A stretch of DNA of 64,000 nt from Myxocyprinus asiaticus. Lineage: Eukaryota > Chordata > Actinopteri > Cypriniformes > Catostomidae. Shown here one piece after another: positions 22,721 to 35,979 of the stretch; the first letter of the stretch is position 1, and every line of letters starts with the position of its first letter. The position numbers and the translations under genes are program-made. The notes beneath the pieces are model-generated. The model was given only the letters and a program-made list of their open reading frames with translations. It did no database searches and had not been told where the DNA came from. Location of the stretch: contig NC_059393.1 of the NCBI RefSeq assembly GCF_019703515.2, positions 11,674,001 through 11,738,000 of the forward strand. Reading direction: 5' to 3'.

Positions 22721-23105
22721 GAACAAAACGGAAAGTGCAAGTAAGAATAAGCAGGCTGAGAATTGGGCACAGTAACCTTAACAGTTCACTTTACATCATA
22801 GGGAAACATCCAATATGTTTGTGATCAGTACCATGAGGATGAGACCGTTGAGCATATCCTTATGTCATACAGGAAATGTACACATGAAAGGCAAGAAATT
22901 ATGACACAATAACGGGAAATAGGGTGGGTAGAGGACAATATCAAAAGTATATTAGAATGTGGAGACCGTTATCAAGGGAAGAAATGTTTTAGTTTAAGGA
23001 TGACTGGAAAGATGGCTTTAAAATGAATGGACACTGAGGGAGAATAAAACTGAAGGTGGCAATAATGCAACTGATGATGCCAACTGCCGCAAAACCTCGA
23101 AGAAG
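22721..23105 (+). pseudogene. LINE ORF2 C-terminal remnant and 3' end
   Basis: Degraded frames give RISRLRIGHSNLN and DETVEHILMSYRKC, the region after RNase H in I/Nimb-type elements, where Cys residues of a zinc-binding motif are expected. Stops are frequent. The element ends with 'ctgccgcaaaacctcgaagaag', similar in style to 3' ends of this group. Confidence 0.7.
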
Positions 23106-23981
23106 ACCTGTGAGTGTGTCACAGTCATGTGGCCGCCTGTTCTGGGGCTGGACCGCATTGCTTGAGTATGCGCCATTGTGAGAACTGCCCCATTTGGTCA
23201 TCACTCGTCTCCCGTTTTGTATAAGGTATGTTGCGGTAGCTGTTTGGCTAGCTGACTACGGTGTATGCGTTAGCTAATGCCCGTTTACCTGTTTTAGCTG
23301 GGTTAGTGTTGGATCTGCTGCTGTCTGTCTGGCTGTGTGCTGGCTGAGTCTTCTCCAGGTATGTTGCTTTTAATGGGTAAATCGTTCGTTGTTTAGAGCC
23401 TGTGTTGTGCCTATTCATGCTGCTGTTATATTCCAGATTGTTCGCCTCGTTCACATGCTGATAACAGGCTACTGTTGTTTACACTTTGAGCAACCTTATA
23501 TTATGGTTTTCAGCGACATGCTTCGGTATGTAATTTGACAGTCTTTATTATTGCTGGGGCTGGCTAAATTTGTTTTAATTATTTACTGTTTATGGTAGGT
23601 TGACTCGCATTTCTGATGGTGTTCTCTCCTTCCGGGCTGCAGGGTTTTGAGTGCTAATCTTGTCCAAGGATCCCACTGACGGACAGTGCTACTGTTTTGC
23701 CCCTGTTTTTGTTTCATGCTTTTCTTTTTTGTTTCTCTCTTGGTGTCCATGTGTCCTGCTGAATAGCTTTCACACCATCTCAAAGCTTTGCTTTGATGCA
23801 TGTGTATATATTATATACATTTAGTGTGGTTTGTTGCATATCCATTGGATAACCTTTTTATTTTTTTGTTATTGTTTTCATTCTTTTTAGGAGCTGAAGG
23901 TCCCCAGGGTAGGGAGGCTAGCTGTCTCCGTCCCCTGGTGGTGGTGTTTACTCACTGAGTGCCGTGCCTTGCCACTTGCAT

Positions 23982-24039
<58 letters not shown>

Positions 24040-24317
24040 AGAGTAAAGTGCTTTTTAGGGGATCAGATAAGCTCTCAGCTAGCCTACCCTGCTACCGGTA
24101 AGCCTCTACCTTGTGAAGTCTCTGTTTTTGTTTGTTTTAAGCTTTGTTCTGCATGGAGTAAATTGTGAAAATGTATCTGGTGCATTGGTGAGTAGCATCT
24201 GTTTAACCCAGTCAACCACAGGTTTTATGTATTTTGTTTTTTGTTCATTTTAATAAAGAAATCTATTTTTATACTGGTGCCCACGTCTCTCTGCCTCTTC
24301 TTGGTAACAAACCTGTG
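23106..24317 (+). mobile_element. Unclassified LTR-like block flanked by acctgtg
   Basis: A 1.2-kb block is bracketed by 'acctgtg' at 23106-23112 and 24311-24317. It starts 'agtgtgtcacagtc', contains T-rich complex sequence, a TG microsatellite, an AATAAA signal at 24252-24257 and ends '...ttggtaacaa'. This could be a long LTR or a retroposed untranslated region. No protein-coding similarity is visible, and the termini do not give a clean TG...CA with a 5-bp duplication. Confidence 0.35.
23985..24037. repeat. (GT)n microsatellite
   Basis: An uninterrupted GT array of about 53 bp. Confidence 0.96.
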
Positions 24318-24677
24318 TGCCCTTTTTGGGTTATCATTTCCCTGGGTAAATCCCAGGGTGGCATAGTTGGTTTAATTCTACAATGTGAAGAATATGTAAG
24401 CAAGTTTGCAGTTTTTTTTTCTGCTTTGTCAATTCCCAGTTTGCCACAAGATTTAAACTTGAAATAACATTGCAATTGTGAGTCTAAATCATATTTACAA
24501 AAAATAGTCACAATTGTGAAAAACAGACACACTACGGTATGAAACTCACACTTCCATATGATTTGGTTCAAATTAAGCTGCAACAGAAAATGTTCTTCAC
24601 CACTGTAAATGTAACTTCGCCAAATTAATCAATGCAGTCACTAACTAAATTGGAACCAAATGAGACCCTGCTCCTGT

Positions 24678-24715
<38 letters not shown>

Positions 24716-26179
24716 CAATTTTACTTGATTTATTAAAAATAATAAATTCATTTATTCCAGCATCGGAACTGAACGGGTCATTCTGCAAGAAGAATACTTC
24801 TCTTACCTCTGGCCCAACTGAATAGAACAGTGAATAATATAACTGTTTTCCAACATTTATTCTGCCAGAGCACTCTTTTTACAGGAAAAAACAAAATCCC
24901 ATGGCACTGTCCCACAGTCTCACAACCATCGTTGATCGTTTTCTGTCTGTCTTAGTAGTGTTTACTCGTAATGTTTGAAATTCTGCTATGCAAAAAACAC
25001 AAGTCACGTAGATACGCTATATAATGAGGACACAGGTGGCAAGAGCTCTAATTGAGTAATGAAAAAACAACAAATTTGTGTCTTTTCTAATTTGTAGATT
25101 TGTACTTGCAAATAATTTATTTCTTTTTATTTATGAATTTATTTTGTGGAATTTTATTGCACCTGACAATTTTTCACTGCAAACTAGTGGCCCGTGGCAT
25201 AGTGGTTGGAAAACACTGCAATAGAACATGCTAACATATAAGTATGACATTTTTAACATATAAGAGTGGTTGAGGTTGTGTGTAAATGGAGTTCTTTTTT
25301 ATTTATTTATTTTTTTTAATGATTTTTACTTGAACCATACATACAGTAGAAGTAAGTCACATGCTTTTTTTAGCAGCCAGTCTACTTCCAATATAAGGGG
25401 GAAGGGATTTGGGGGTGCTGGGGGGACCCCCAAGAGCTGTGACACAATTTGAACACTGGTTGGAAAAAATCAAGGAGCAATGATATTCTCAGTTACAAAT
25501 AAAGTGCCACTTTGTCTTTGTTCACCTCTCCTTTATTTGATTACTGAAGAACAAAAACATCTCACTCTCGTGAGCACCTGCCAGGCAATTCTGAAAAAAC
25601 TGAGAAAAAATATTCAGCAAGTAAGAGTTTTAGTGGCTGAAAGTGTAGTTAGAAAGTGCATTAACTTTGAGTGTTCTAAATGATTTCTTCAAAAATGGTT
25701 GCTAGCGTAAATGGTACAATCCCAATCCATCTCAGCAGGGATCATTCATGTTGGTTGTTTTCTTCAAGGCACAAACGACCAGGACCGATAAGCCCAATCA
25801 TGCCAACAGTTTTCCCCAACAAGCTTTCCTAATCCAATTGTCAATGAAATTGGAAGTCTTTGAATTTCCATCAGAACAATTAGTTAGAGCCTGCACGACC
25901 TCAGTGGACCGGAGGCTTTCTGGCATACTGTAACTGCCCAGACAAAATCTACTCAGGGAGTTGTCAGCCTAATCAAACACAGGTGTTAACATTCTAATCA
26001 AACCTTTCACTAATGAAGCAGGCTAAAATAAGAAAAGGAAAAAAATTAGGTTAATGCCTGAATGTATAGCTTGAAATTTGAATTAGATATTAACATTTTC
26101 TTTAAAAAAAACAAAAAACAAAACTGTGCAAAGGTCGTTGTTGTGAGTGGTTGCCAGGGCGATCGATGCCATGTGTTTA
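24318..26179. other. Spacer with an AC microsatellite
   Basis: An (AC)n array occupies 24680-24711. The remainder lacks credible ORFs. The part at about 25760-26030 is complex and non-repetitive ('cctgcacgacctcagtggacc') and could be a conserved element. 26135-26179 and 26811-26900 are two halves of a 'gttgctaggtgg'-type dispersed repeat split by the next element. Confidence 0.45.
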
Positions 26180-26810
26180 TTAAAGGGATAGGTCACCCAA
26201 AAATTTAAATTTGCTTACCCTCACCGTCCCAAATGTGTATTACTTTCTTTCAGCTGCTGAACACAAATTAAGATTTTTAGAAGAATATTTCAGCTCTGTA
26301 GAGACTTACAATGCAAGTGAATGGTGATCAGACCTTTTGTAGCTTCAAAAATCAAATAAAGGAAACAAGTAATCCATAAGGCTCCATGGTTAAATCCATA
26401 TCTTCAGAAGTGATATAATAGGTGTGGGTGAGAAACAGATAAAAATGTAAGTCTTTTTTTTTTACTCTACATCTCCACTTTCACATCTGAAATTGAAAGT
26501 TAAAGTGGAGATTTAGAGTAGAAAAGGATTTAATTATTGTTCTGTTTCTCACCCACACCTTTTATATCACTTCTGAAGACAATGATTTAACCACTGGAGT
26601 CATATGGATTACTTCTATGTTTCCTTTATGTGATTTTTGGAGCTAAAAATGTCTGATCACCATTCACTTGCATTGTATGGAACTACAGAGCTGAGATATT
26701 CTAAAAATGTTTGTGTTCTGCTGAAGAAAGAAAGTTATACACATCTGGGATGGCATGAAGGTGAGTAAATGATGAGAGAATTTTCATTTTTGGGTGAACT
26801 ATTCCTTTAA
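26180..26810. mobile_element. TTAA-flanked foldback element, intact
   Basis: This 631-bp member has perfect TTAA at both ends (26180-26183 and 26807-26810). The arms start AAGGGATAGGTCACCC and end GGGTGAACTATTCC. It folds back almost completely, with a small centre near 26490 ('acatctgaaattg'). It was inserted into a 'gttgctag'-type repeat whose halves flank it. Confidence 0.9.
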
Positions 26811-27712
26811 GGTGTACTGTGGTTGTTAGCACATTGCTACCAAGGTGTTCTTGGTGGTTGATTGTGCATTACTAGGTTGCTAACAAAGTCCCTTTAAGGC
26901 AAGTCACTTTTTTATAAGTAATTTTTTTTTTTCAAAGTTGTCAGGATTTCGTTCAATAACGTGTTCAATTAGCAAAACATCTGACATCAGTGGCATATAA
27001 AATTACATTACATGGTTTCTTACACGTATCGCTGCAGTTCCAAGGTGAAATGTCCACTTAAATTTTCTCCCAGACAGATGAGGTTTTTAAGGTTATTGGT
27101 CTATCGAGTTTAAAACCATCAAAATGTGCCTCCCTACCCTAAAACTTAAACCTAACCAGTATAGTGTCATAAAAAGCAATGTGACATGAAAAACATGACT
27201 GATGAATTCACCATGTCATTTTGTGGCGTTTCTATGACACTGTCTTCTCATGTGTCGACTCGTATGCTCTTCATTACCCTGGTCCAGTTGTTCTACCGCA
27301 CAATTTGATTCGTGCTCGAACAAGTTTGTAAATGTAGTTGATTTTACAATGCAAACATTATATAATAAGATGTCACGCTATATAATAAGTGTTAAGATGT
27401 AGTAAGATGGCATTGTGTGAGAAATAGAAAGTGTGCACGAACTGATAAACAGCCGTTTTACTCATGATTTGTGTGAGACAGAATAAAAGTTGTTGTTGTA
27501 GAGCCTCTATTTTTTACCAGGAATCTGCCAAGATACATGTAATGACACACCTAAAAAGCATTTAGCCAAAATGTAGGTATTGTAACGGAATTCTATGAGA
27601 CCAGGTTGCATTCATGTCAGTAGCATAAATGGTACAGGCATTGGAGTTATGCGCTGAAGTTTAATACTTTGGTTTAGGAATTTGAACAAACCCCAAATTA
27701 TAAGAATTATAG
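26811..27712. other. Unassigned spacer
   Basis: Starts with the right half of the split 'gttgctag' repeat. Around 27030-27260 the sequence 'ccctaccctaaaacttaaacc...' resembles the inner part of a fish MITE, without resolvable ends. No ORFs of note. Confidence 0.35.
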
Positions 27713-28109
27713 AATCTACAACCCGATCTCTCAAAAATTCGTACATATTTTACGAGTTGCTATTTTGTATGATTTCATAAGATTTCGTTCATATAAATTA
27801 GTACGATTTCATCACGTGCAAATGCCTGTATGTCGAATGCAGAAGTAAGCGCGAGTTCCGTACACAGGAGTTAAGGAAATGCTTATTAATATTATGCCCT
27901 TACCCAAACCCTTATCTAAATCTAACCGATCAGTAGAGTGTGTAAACATGATAGGAAGCTGTTGTTTGTGACAGAAGCAAGTAATTGCCGTGTATTAGAT
28001 GGAAATGATGTCCAGCGATGTCGTGCAATCGTACGATATCATACGAATTAGCCACATTTTGAAAAGTTGTACGAATCCTTACGATTTCGCCGTATGTTGG
28101 AATCTACAA
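27713..28109. mobile_element. Foldback DNA element with 9-bp direct repeats
   Basis: The block between 'aatctacaa' (27713-27721) and 'aatctacaa' (28101-28109) is rich in CGTACGA/TCGTACG motifs arranged in inverted order, for example 'tcgtacgatatcatacga' near 28029. The recurrent 'cccgatctc...' left end is familiar from fish MITEs. A 9-bp duplication is typical of Mutator-like elements, 8 bp of hAT. No coding capacity. Confidence 0.6.
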
Positions 28110-29354
28110 TACTAGCAGTGCTTGCTTTCGCAAACACCGCTAAATACATAGAAAATATTTCATTCTTAAATCAAACTGGATTTTGTGAATCTCATAAACC
28201 TCCTCCCTGCTTCAATTGACAGAAATCCTTTGGTTTGTGTCATAAGAGAATTGCTTTAATTATTCAGCTTGTTGTGCACCATGAATTCATGCTCGGGTAG
28301 GTTTGAAATCTCTTCTGTCTCACTCCACCTGTGCTGAAGGATTAAGAACACGATCTGCTCATTTGCATGGCTTGAAATGTGACCTGTTTTGTCAAAAATA
28401 TTAGCCGCCCATTTTACCTCTGTACATCAAAGCAATAATGATGAATGAAATCCCGTCATTTTCCCCACCATTTTACTTCAGAGCCTGCGTAATATGTTGC
28501 TATAGCAATCATATGTTCCAATATTTCATACTTGCCTAGCAAGGGTTATAAAGCTGGTTAGTATCTGACATGCTACCTTTACATACACTCTAAGCACTAA
28601 TGAAATTACACATCGTTTTCATATATAGTGGTGAATTAAGAATGGCATACTGTTAGTCGCTTGCACATCAAAGCACTGAACACTTCAAAGACATATTGGT
28701 CCATTTGCTATTCATTTCTGAAATATCCAATTTAGCACATCTTCAGTATTAGAGGTGAAAATAGCTGGTGAAGAGAATTAGCATTACTTATAATAAAGGT
28801 CCACCTGTGGAAATTTTTCGCATTCAATTTTGCATTTGTCAGTTTAAAAGTTTATTCCTTATGATATATTTTGAGCATAACAATTGACAAAAATATCATG
28901 AGCTGTATTAGAATAATTAATGAGGTAGGTCTGTGCAAGATGTAAGGACCATTTGGGAATGTTATTAGTTGTTATTTATAAGTAATTGGGTGTTATAATT
29001 CTGAGTTTCGAGTTCCGTTTTATGCAGTTGTATGTTAAGTTACAATCTTTTATTTAAAGTTAAGTTGTGTTCCTTTAAATGACATGTGATCCTGTTTAAG
29101 TTAGTTTAAGTTTCTCCAATGATTGATGAAGCAATCTTCAACAGAGAAAAACTATTTCTTGTCAGTATATGGAGAATGAAGATTCTATTTGGATGATCCA
29201 GTGTATAATCAAAACTTTCTATTGCCATTTCTTACTACACTATGTCTCCTTTTGTGTTATTGGCATTCCTGCTGGCATGGATTGCACATGTTAGTGCTAA
29301 ATCTGATGATCCATACTATTTCAGCATAATGTTCCAATGAGCATCTTGTGTTCA
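28110..29354. other. Unique spacer; candidate non-coding element at 28240-28510
   Basis: The part at about 28240-28510 is complex, with 'tgctcatttgcatggc' (an octamer-like ATTTGCAT) and several TAATTA-like cores, resembling a teleost enhancer. The rest is AT-rich and unremarkable. Confidence 0.25.
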
Positions 29355-29568
29355 TTAAGCCATGGTCACACGGATTTGTTTCAACTTTTAAACTCTGTTT
29401 TCAATTTGCTAACATCGTCATTTTCCAAAGTATGTGACAATGGAATGCATTTTCAAAAGTCAAAATTTTTGGTGGAGGGAAAAGCCGTTTTAGTGTGAAT
29501 GAGAGGCGTAAATGTAACGAAATGATGCATTTTCGAGTGAAAACGTATTAGTGTGGACATGGTCTTAG
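29355..29568. mobile_element. Small foldback MITE (TAAGCCATG...CATGGTCTTA)
   Basis: A 214-bp block with inverted ends TTAAGCCATGGTCACAC and GTGTGGACATGGTCTTAG. 'gtgaaaacgtattagtgtgg' near the right pairs with the left side. The same ends occur at 58862-59582. No target duplication was resolved. Confidence 0.65.
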
Positions 29569-29736
29569 TGGAAGCTAGGAAATCTGACCTTTTGTATGTA
29601 GGACTTTTTGTTTAGTGGTCTAGAAATAGTGGAGAATCTTAAATATTTAAGATTCATTTTAAGTCCTTACGTCTTTTTTGTGAAAAGTTATATCCAATAT
29701 TACAACTTCGTTACCATGATGAAGTAACACAATATA

Positions 29737-31247
<1,511 letters not shown>

Positions 31248-31249
31248 TA

Positions 31250-31767
31250 TATGAAGAACGGCAGTGCGACAAACACCAATAAGTTTTATCCTGTATACGT
31301 TTATATGTTGCACCGTAAGTATATCATTTGACAGTTATAAATGTGCTAGCACCAAGTATTTAAACTTTAGTTGGCAATGTCATGCATTACAAAGCATTTG
31401 TAAAACATGGAAATGTTTCACTGTTGGAAAATGCCCCAACTATGTAACAATATAAACACCATTATGTTGCGTCTTTGTTTAAACGATAATATATACACAA
31501 ATTGACAAGGAATAAATATAAATTAGTTTGATTACTTACCACGCTGTCACAGACTGCAGTATCTGTGTTGATTGTGGAGGGGGTTCATTTTCTTCAGATT
31601 TGGGATCAGACTCTAGCTCAAACATGAATGGCTGAATTCCTCAGGTTGCCATTTTTAACCATCCAAACTTTTCAAAACAATTCCACACATACAGGCGGGG
31701 GCATTGACACTTATTTCATATGCCAAGATGTTACCCAATCATAGCAGTGGGTGTTTACTTTGAAGTC
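31250..31767. other. Unassigned spacer
   Basis: AT-rich sequence; the short ORF at 31264-31455 has no recognisable domain. Confidence 0.4.
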
Positions 31768-31943
31768 TTAAAGGAGACACAACCTGAAAATTTAACTTTT
31801 TAATCAGAGGGCCAAAAACAGGATAGAAAATGGACAATTATTTCTAAATGATGACCATTTTTGATGAAAAAATCTTACTAACATTATAAGTGGACCTTGG
31901 TGAACATTATAAAATAAAAAATGCAATGCACGACACCTTTTAA
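31768..31943. mobile_element. Short TTAA-flanked MITE
   Basis: TTAA at 31768-31771 and 31940-31943 bracket 176 bp whose ends are inverted (TTAAAGGAGACAC versus GACACCTTTTAA). Its interior is unrelated to the longer TTAA elements in this window. Confidence 0.6.
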
Positions 31944-32256
31944 AATGCCAAAACAACTTTAAAAACAATAATTTAAATGATGCAGCTCAAATAACACAGG
32001 TACACAAGTTTTAAAAGAATGAATGTGTTTTGTTTTATAAAATTACAGTATGAGCTTCACATTTCTGTCTTTAAACCCTCCAAAATTTTGGTTCCATTCA
32101 CTTCCATTGTAAGTGCCTCACTGTAACCTCATTTTATGTTTTTTTTTTTTTTTTTAGAGAAAAGGAAGGACAACTCTAAATTAATTTTTGTGGAAATCAG
32201 TACAAATGCTGTTGAATGATCTTAACTTGTATTGAACCCGGAATATTCCTTTATTT
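31944..32256. repeat. Dispersed-repeat fragment ending 'ggaatattccttta'
   Basis: The phrases 'cattcacttccattgtaagtgcc', 'gaaaaggaagga' and 'cccggaatattcc' are familiar from a widespread cyprinid repeat. The left terminus is not resolved; the right end lies near 32254. Confidence 0.5.
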
Positions 32257-34439
32257 TGCCAAGTTGCTTGGTAACAGTATACAGCCTTCCGTTCGGATAA
32301 TGAACTATAATACTTGGCGGAAGAATTGTTTATTCTAATAACTATCAATATTAAATGTAACTATTCGATTTTGAATTCCAAAATTTCAGTGTGGACTGTC
32401 TTGAACCCCACTGTAGGTGTGAACCCAATATCTGCCAGCTAATCAGTTTGGTGTGGATGCCCATTAATGCATCTGGTGCTTTCAAAATGAGAAAAGCAAA
32501 AAATAACTAATGACTGAACATAATGACCCACTGATGTGCTGTGCTATTAAACACCTACATTCTGCTTGCTTTCGTGAGATGGGTTTCATTTTCTCCTATT
32601 TACGCTCTCGATCTTGTTATTGAGAGACACAGTGCATCGGGGTCAAGGATGATTTTTTTTTTTTCTCTCTCTGTTATGTGGTGAAGAGAGACAAACATCC
32701 GGCGCAGTATTGAATAAGCAATCGCCTCCATCCGTTCTGCCACATAACCCTGTTCATGTTATCAATAAACACCCAGTACTGATTACCTCTCACTGGGAGG
32801 CTCCTTCTGCCACTCTGCTTGATGAAACAAGGTACACCTTAAACACAGAGACCCACTTTCCTGTATTTGGGCTCAGATGTCTCTTTAACTTAATCTGGGC
32901 TGTCTACTGCATGTCAGAAAGGGAGCTCTTGTCTGGCTTAAGATATAGAGGGATCTACCCGAGAGCTGTAAATCAGCTTTTGGGGCTGAGTGCAGTTTGG
33001 GTCAAAATAAATGTGGATTTGTGCTGGTTGGCCCAGGCCTGCACTATTATGAAAAAATAGAGTGGAAAAAGAGATGTAGAAAGAGAGAAACCCTTCTGTG
33101 CAAGAGCCTCCCCCACTGACAGATGGAGAACAATCACTCAGCTCATGTATTAGGAATTTATTTTCTTAAGTCAAGAGGAATAACACTTATGCAAGACCGT
33201 GTTATGCATTAATTTCTTGCAGCGAAGCCTGATGCCAGTCATCTAATGTTTCCAATACACTATAATGGGTTTGCTTTAAAGTCAACATGAGAGGTGGGAA
33301 TAAGCAGGACCTGCTGATAGAATATTGTATTGATACAATATCTGGGTCATGATATGATAATATTGTGATTCGTTATGTCTAGTGTATTGCAATTTGAAAC
33401 CGTGATACATTGCAGTCTTGTATTTACTAGCAGTCTAGCAGATCTGTACGGACATCTCTACAAATGAAACAAGTGTTAAACATATTCTTAGCTGGTTCTG
33501 AGGTTGCACTTTTGTCGAATAGAAAGAATTGAGCATTTGCTGACCTAATGGCACAATACCTTTCGTTTTCAGACTTATTCTGAGTGGTCAATCTCTTTTC
33601 TCCTATAAATATGAGTGTTAAAAATGTAATGTAAAATATATGTAAAAAATGATTCTTAGCATTAACTGCCTGGCCCACTTCATACGAAATCGAAGAACGA
33701 ATGGATGTGACATCATTTAAAACAGAGTCAGGCCAAAACGAAGGTGTTTTTTAAGTTTGTTTCAGTTGTTCGTAATAGCTCACCAGGGCGAACTTTAAAG
33801 GAAAAATTCGAACAGGCTGCTAAATACCTTCTTACTGCCATTGGTCCACGTCATCGGTAGGTGTGACCTGGAGATCCATGTACTTTGAAACTGACAACTA
33901 ATTTATATTCAGTTGGTTAAGATCAGTCAACATGAACACACCGGCATGCAGTTATTAGGGAACTGGTACAAAATTACCTACATATGTACAATTGTACACG
34001 TAGAGACATTTTCCAAGAACATGTCATGCATTTTTTAATTTTTTTTTATTTTTATTAGTGAACAAAACAAATCAAATCTACACAAATACTCTTAAGTGTC
34101 CATTCACTTTGTTGTTTGATATGCTGCCTCACTCATGTGCAGACTCATGTCAGCAGCGAAAGCCATTGACACATCAGCCCAAAGTAAGATATGCCTCTCT
34201 TATTATAATTCTTTTGTCCATATTTTGCCCACTAACACTCTTTAATACATCCATCTTTGCAGTAGTATCAGTGTTATCATAAATTACAATAGCTAAGTGT
34301 AATCGCTGCATGTTATGGCCGTGTGTTAACGCATTAGCGTCATGAATGGAGAATGTAAACATGACAAATTACACATTATCTACTGCATATATATTACTTT
34401 AAATCATCATTGAGTGGTTAAAACAGCTTCCGCCGTTAC
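32257..34439. other. Unique spacer
   Basis: No repeat family is clear. The + strand frame at 32710-33060 is open for 116 codons but has no recognisable domain and a non-coding look. The 32560-33120 interval is otherwise complex and could be a conserved non-coding region. Around 33300-33420, 'tgatacaat...attgtg...' phrases hint at an old hAT MITE. Confidence 0.35.
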
Positions 34440-34660
34440 AAAAAGCAAACATGATCATTTTCACATGAGCTTTGCGGCAAACTTGCAGCAATTTTTCCAT
34501 TGTTGCAAAAGGTTTCCTACAGACTCACCGCTACTGGTGAAGAGCTGCAAACTTCTGGCAAACGTTTGCGGCAAATCACAAGCTCATTTGCATGTGAAAA
34601 TAATAAGTGGCAAATTTTCAGCTAGTTTGCTGGAACTACAGATTTTGTTGTAAGGGTTTT
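34440..34660. repeat. Dispersed repeat, copy B (pair with 7700-7892)
   Basis: Shares 'ggtgaagagctgcaaac', 'aagctcatttgcatgtgaaa' and 'ttgtaagg' with copy A. In this copy 'attttcacatgagct' near 34456 is the inverse of 'agctcatttgcatgtgaaaat' near 34580, so the unit is a foldback element. Confidence 0.7.
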
Positions 34661-35576
34661 ACCGATCTCGTGTGAATTCTACTCCTGTTTCTAAAAAAAA
34701 AAAAGGAACATAAGAAATTAAATAGCTCAGTTTACCTGTTTTGCTATTGACTTTTTCATTGTGATAGTGGTTTTTTAAAAGCAACACTCATATCTTCCTT
34801 AATAGCAAAGTCATACAGCTAGTTAAATAGCTCCTTAATGTAATTATTATATAGACTGGCTCAGTACTCACCACACTCTATTTTATAAGTGGGGTTATAC
34901 CCAAACACCGCAAGCCACCTCACCTTTCAATGCCTCAGAAATAACGTGACAAATGATGAAACATTTGTCTCATTTCCACTGTCAGTGATTGCTGGTGTCT
35001 TTAAGCCCTGGAGACTGTTTGATACGAATTTGATTACTGTTTCTTCTTGCAGAAATTGAACACCAATGGCTACGGGTTCTACAAATTCCTTATCAGGGAT
35101 TCTGGCTGTGGTTGTCTGCCTATAATTCCCCCAAGGAATGGATGCTGGGAACAGTGCTTACAAAACAATCAAAAACAGATATCATTAATTTAAACAAGCA
35201 TGTTCTGGGCAGGCAAGCAATGATACCCTTGAAATTAGATACTTGCCCCCAAAGTATAAGATGTTTGGTGTAAGATGTCATTTTATCTCATTTTCTCTTT
35301 CACACTGCAATATGGGTGGATTGAGAAGTGAATACTGTGGTTAATTAATGTTTTTAGCATTTTTTTTTTCTTTCTTGAAACACCAAATGCAGTTGTCACA
35401 TTATTAAGGATATAGAAAATAATTGCCATAATTTGTTGTGTAGGCCTAAAGAATATTCTTCCTATAATTGGCTCATTCACTAATAATTGCGCACAGGAGT
35501 TCTTATAACTTTTCATCTCAAAGGCTGTCGAACTAACACATTAATTCAATGCTATTAATTATATAAAAGATATATG
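34661..35576. other. Unassigned spacer
   Basis: AT-rich, with no ORF or repeat that I can support. It ends at the 'atatg' target duplicate (35572-35576) of the LTR that follows. Confidence 0.4.
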
Positions 35577-35979
35577 TGTCATGTTTATTCTGTTGGATCA
35601 TGTTTTTCATGTCTTATTTTGAAAATCTAGTTCCTGTTTCATTTCATGTTTCCCAACATGTTCGTGTGTCTTGTTTTCATTGGTTTATTGTTTAGTTATC
35701 TTGTTATCAGTTCTGTCTTTTCATTGGTTAACTTGTTTGTCTTGTTACCCTTGTCCATGTATTTAAGCCTCATGTTTGCCATTGTCCATTTTCAGGTATT
35801 GTTTGTTAATGTAACTTTGTTGGACTGGTCAAGTTAAGCTATTGTCAAGTTCATGTTTTGTATTTTGTTCACGTTTGTAGTTAGGGTTTCTGGATATCAC
35901 TTTTGTTAATAAAATTGCACTTGGGTTCTTCACTCCATCGTCATCGACTTTGTCATTGCCAGCGCCAGCCATCGTTACA
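35577..35979 (+). mobile_element. Solo LTR with perfect 5-bp duplication
   Basis: A 403-bp block begins TGTCATG and ends CGTTACA. It is flanked by identical 'atatg' pentamers (35572-35576 and 35980-35984). An AATAAA signal at 35908-35913 is followed by 'attgcacttgggttcttc', the same as in the LTR at 62018-62478, so both belong to one family and run on the + strand. No internal retroelement sequence adjoins it. Confidence 0.92.

Larger units (their letters stand above)
17885..23105 (+). mobile_element. Dead I/Nimb-like LINE with three insertions
   Basis: The pieces read in order on the + strand: a possible 5' leader, ORF1 with CCHC knuckles, APE-type endonuclease, start of RT, RNase H, and a 3' end 'ctgccgcaaaacctcg' near 23105. 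A C-terminal RNase H domain marks the I/Nimb group. The element is interrupted by a solo LTR (18046-18441), a SINE (20549-20880) and an L2 fragment (20989-22034), and most of the RT domain is deleted. The 5' boundary is uncertain; a 'tataaaaag' at about 17976 lies in the presumed leader. Confidence 0.8.

Noticed and set aside
22043..22726. Minus-strand ORFs of about 100 codons
   Set aside because: Antisense to LINE ORF2 text (RT start and RNase H) on the + strand.
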